From NCBI GenBank assembly GCA_000442125.1, contig KE546976.1, positions 558,001 through 622,000 on the forward strand: a stretch of 64,000 nt of DNA. Direction: 5' to 3'. A program made the position numbers and the translations under genes. Every line of letters starts with the position of its first letter. The first letter of the stretch is position 1. This document shows, piece by piece, positions 60,485 to 64,000 of the stretch. The stretch comes from Opeltia flavorubescens. Its lineage: Eukaryota > Ascomycota > Lecanoromycetes > Teloschistales > Teloschistaceae. The notes beneath the pieces were generated by a model. That model had not been told where the DNA came from and searched no databases. It saw nothing but the letters and a program-made list of their open reading frames with translations.

Positions 60485-60771
60485 TGTTATAATTAGCAAT
60501 GGTCTAGTTTATTATAATATTATAGAACCGTTGTATAGCTTCGGCTAAGATATTATATCGCTATATTATACTAATAGAAAAAAGGGCCTATATAGTTAAA
60601 GGAATTTCTTTTAATATTTATAGCTTTTTAAATATTAATATATATATATTTTCTATATAAAGCTCTATATATTCAATAGTAGAATATTAAACTATTATTT
60701 ATACTTTTATATAATTTCCTTACTATTATATCCTTTTTATATTTTAATATCTTTATTTTTTATAAAAAACA
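60485..60771 (+). mobile_element. LTR-like sequence, 5' LTR of the gypsy-type relic
   Basis: About 287 bp starting TGTTATAAT and ending AAAAAACA, i.e. TG...CA ends, with a TATA-rich centre. An inverted copy lies at 44,605-44,892. The internal region to its right reads in the plus direction, so this is best seen as the 5' LTR of the element at 60,772-64,000. Fossil. Confidence 0.6.
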
Positions 60772-63700
60772 GTTCGATTATATCGCGAAGCTATAATATA
60801 AAATAGTAATAATAATATTACGCTTATAATTAGATTATAATTATTAATAAATATAGTTATACTATAAAATAATAATATAAATAAACTTATTAACGATATT
60901 TTAAATATAGAAATTCGAGCTTTTAAAGTAAAATAAGCTCTAATTTATTAATAAAGAAAGTTAGAAATATTAAAAACTAAAAAAAAATTAAAATTTCTAA
61001 AGCTATTTATTATTATATATTAATAGTAAATTTTTAAAATTTTAATTAACGACTTTAAACGTATTAAAAAATAGAAAATAAATAAAAAATTAAAGTTAAA
61101 ATTTTTTAATTCTATTTAATATAAAAGTAAAAATTATATAAAATATATATTATTTAAATATAAATATAAATATATTTTTAAAATTTATTTAATTATATAT
61201 AAAATAAAAGCTTTAATAATTTTATTTAATATAAATTATTTTAGTTATTATCTAGCGAATATATAGAATTAAATTAAAAAAACGAATTTAAATACTAGGT
61301 TTAAAATAATCTAAAAAAAATAATTAAAATTTTTATTAGATTAATTCGATTTTTAAACTATTTATAATATTAAAATAATATTATAATATTTTAACGCGAA
61401 GTACTATAATAAATAAAATATTTTTTTATTTATTAAATATTTAAAAAATTTTAAAAATTATATAAAAAAATTTTTACTAAATTATATTCGGGTAAATATT
61501 TTAAAAAACGCTTTTTAGAATAATATAGCTGATAAAATATTTAAAATATTTAACTTTTTAAAAATATATTAGAGGATTATTAATTAAATAATTAAAATTA
61601 GATTAGTTTAATTATAATATTAAACGTATACTAGTTATAATAATATAAATACTAAAGTATTAAATTTTAAAAGCTATAAAAATAGTTAAAAAGGATAAAA
61701 TTTATTTAATACTATTATACTAGCGATTAACGTAAATATAATAATAATTAGTTATAAAAATTATAAAGGCTAGTATAATTTCTAAAAGTATAGCTTAAAT
61801 AGTAGCCGCGGATTTTATAAAAATAATAATATATTAATAATAATTATTTATTAAAAATATAGTAAAAAAGGTTATAAAAAACCCGATTACTTTTATAAAA
61901 ATAAAAAAGGAAAAAATAAAACCTAATAAATATTATTTTTATACTACTAGATTATTAATAAATAAAGCTATAAATATTTTATTTAATTATAAATATAATT
62001 ATTTAAAAGAAAAAATAAAAGGTTAAATTAATTATATTTATTAATTATAATATAAGCCTGAATTTTATATTATAATATTATATAAAAGAGCTAAAGTTAT
62101 ATAATAACTATAATATTAAAACGCTAATTAAAATATTAAATAATATAAGTTTAACTTATTTTTAAAAATATAAATTTCTAATTAACTTTACTAATTTAAA
62201 AAAGGAATCTAGAATAATAATAGATAAATATATTAAAATAAATATTAAATTCTTTAATATTATATTTAATTTTTTATAATTATATTAATATAATCTAAAT
62301 ATTAATTAAATATATATATAATAGATATAACGCGATTTTAGTACTATTCTAATAGGAATAAATATTAAACTAATCCCGGCTAAAAAATTAGGATATTTAT
62401 TAAAAATAGAAGAATTTAAATAGTTATATCTTTTTAATATAGAACTATATAATAAAAATAATATAATCGCTTTATATAATATTAAAGAGGCGATTTTATT
62501 TAAAAAATATACTAATTTAAAAAAGGTTTATAACCTTTAAAAAGCTAATAAACTTTTTAAATATTTTATAAATAATTATACTTTTAAAATAACTAGTAAT
62601 CTATTATTTAAACTTTTATATAATCTTTTAATTATTAAATTAAAAATTTTATAAATTTATATTAATAAAAATTTAATAAAAAGGTTTATTTATTATTTAA
62701 TATTATAAACTAGCGTTCCGATTATATTTATAAAAAAAAAATAGTAACTTTCGCTTTTATATCAACTACTAGGAACTAAACCGAGTTATTATTAAAAACC
62801 AGTACTTTTTTCCCCTAATATTAGAAGCCTTAAATAGGCTATATAAAATAATAATTTTTACCTATTTAAATATCCGGAATATTTATTATTATATTAGAAT
62901 CTAAAAGAGTAATAAATAAAAAATAATATTTTATATTTATTATAGCTATTTTAAATATTATATTATATTATTTAATTTAATAAATACTTTAATTATTTTT
63001 TAAATATATATTAATAACGTTTTTAGAAACTTTTTAAACTTTTTTATTATAATATATATAAATAATTTACTAATCTATTCTAAAAATAAAGCCGAGTATT
63101 TAATATATATATAAAAAATTTTTATAAAACTATTATAATATAAACTATATATTAAATTAAAAAAATATTTATTTAATATATATAAAATTAGATTTATAAA
63201 ATTTATTATTCGCTTTAATAGTATTATAATAAAAAAATTAGTCTCTTTTAAAATCGTACTATAATATATAGTATTTTTTAAATTTATAAACTTTTATTAA
63301 TATTTTATTAAAATATTCTCGCGGGTAGTATTACTACTAATATTATTATTAAAAAGTAGTAATAAAGGGAAGTTTAATATTAAATTTATTCTAATTAAAA
63401 AAATAGCTAATAGATTTAAAACGTTAAAGAAACGTTTTATAATAGCATTTATTTTATAATAATTTAATTATATACTTTAAATTTATATTAAAATAAATAT
63501 TTTAAAGTATATTATTTTAATAATTATTTTACAGCCCTTTAATACCGGTATATAAATCTACTAGTATTTTATCGCCTACTAGTCCCGGAAAAAAAACGGT
63601 TAAATATAACTATAATATTAGAGATTCGGAAATACTAGCTATTATTTATACCTATAAATAGTAGTAATATTATATTAAAAAAGCTTTTTATAAAATAAAA

Positions 63701-64000
63701 ATTATTATTAATTATATAAATTTTTATAATTTTTTTATAAAAAAAAAATTTAACTATAAAAACGCTAGATAATAGAAGCGATTAATTAGGCTAGATTTAA
63801 ATTTAAAATATAGGCCGGATAAATTAAACTTTATTAATATAGTATTAATAAAAAAATAACTATAAAATATTTAAAGCCTATACTACTTTTAATATTCTAG
63901 ATTAAAAATATATTTATTTAATTTTATACCCTAGAGAATTTTAGGAAAATTTTAAAAAAAGTATAAAACCGATTATAAGTTTTTTAAAGATTTAGTACTA
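60772..64000 (+). mobile_element. Ty3/gypsy-like LTR retrotransposon relic, partial at window edge
   Basis: The plus-strand text right of the LTR keeps faint order of a gag-pol region: a reverse-transcriptase-like part around 62,800-63,250 and an RNase H-like part around 63,500-63,720. It is broken many times over by RIP-type change and cannot be functional. The 3' end and second LTR lie outside the window. Confidence 0.6.

Larger units (their letters stand above)
41500..64000. repeat. RIP-type A/T island, nested mutated mobile elements
   Basis: At least 22.5 kb made almost only of A and T, running off the right edge. CA and TG dinucleotides are nearly absent and TA dominates, which is the trace of CpA-to-TpA repeat-induced point mutation. 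No intact reading frame, tRNA or rRNA gene is present. Recognisable parts are listed separately: hAT-type ends, two LTR-like copies, a Ty3/gypsy relic, a direct-repeat pair and short tandem repeats. Runs of undetermined bases occur near 45,012-45,038. Islands of this kind are usually silent heterochromatin in ascomycetes. Confidence 0.9.

Noticed and set aside
41500-64000. Mitochondrial DNA insert or contaminating organelle contig, because of the A/T content
   Set aside because: No organelle gene, tRNA or rRNA is recognisable, and hAT ends, LTR-like copies and CpA depletion fit RIP of nuclear transposons instead.

Overview
The window is nuclear DNA from a filamentous ascomycete, probably Pezizomycotina. 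The evidence is dense single-copy housekeeping genes split by many 47-65 nt GT-AG introns with CTAAC/CTRAC-like branch sites, fungal-type protein families, and a huge A/T-only tract of the kind repeat-induced point mutation (RIP) leaves on transposons. The species cannot be told from the sequence. Gene models below were assembled by eye from conserved protein stretches plus splice signals; every completed model comes out as a whole number of codons.

Layout. 1-41,400 is ordinary gene-rich DNA. In order: a tRNA-Gly(CCC) gene carrying an unusual 56-nt GT-AG intron in its T arm; GET4 (+); a small unknown ORF (-); a MITE; RAI1 (+); MOD5 (-); CAF16 (+); ELP2 (-); URM1 (+); a bisphosphatase-dead 6-phosphofructo-2-kinase (-); TOM40 (+); a 3.4-kb gene-poor stretch; GSK3 kinase (+); CBP80 (+); ERG3 sterol desaturase (-) with a second MITE of the same family in its promoter; a decayed C2H2 zinc-finger gene (-); TUP1/RcoA co-repressor (-); FLX1-like mitochondrial carrier (-); HSH49/SF3b4 (+); a DUF2015 protein (-); ribosomal protein eL28 (+); a degenerate repeat tract; cytosolic malate dehydrogenase (+); and TRS33 of TRAPP (-).

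From about 41,500 to the window end (64,000) the sequence is almost pure A/T with no intact gene. It is a nest of RIP-destroyed mobile elements: a hAT-type element of 14.1 kb bounded by terminal inverted repeats and an 8-bp target-site duplication, two inverted copies of a ~287-bp LTR-like sequence, and a Ty3/gypsy-like relic running off the right edge.

Themes. MOD5, ELP2 and URM1 lie within 5.8 kb and all serve tRNA anticodon-loop modification. The odd tRNA-Gly gene is the most unusual item: outside the intron it is a textbook 71-nt tRNA, and the insertion has a GTAAGT donor, CTAAC branch site and AG acceptor, that is, spliceosomal rather than tRNA-endonuclease signals.
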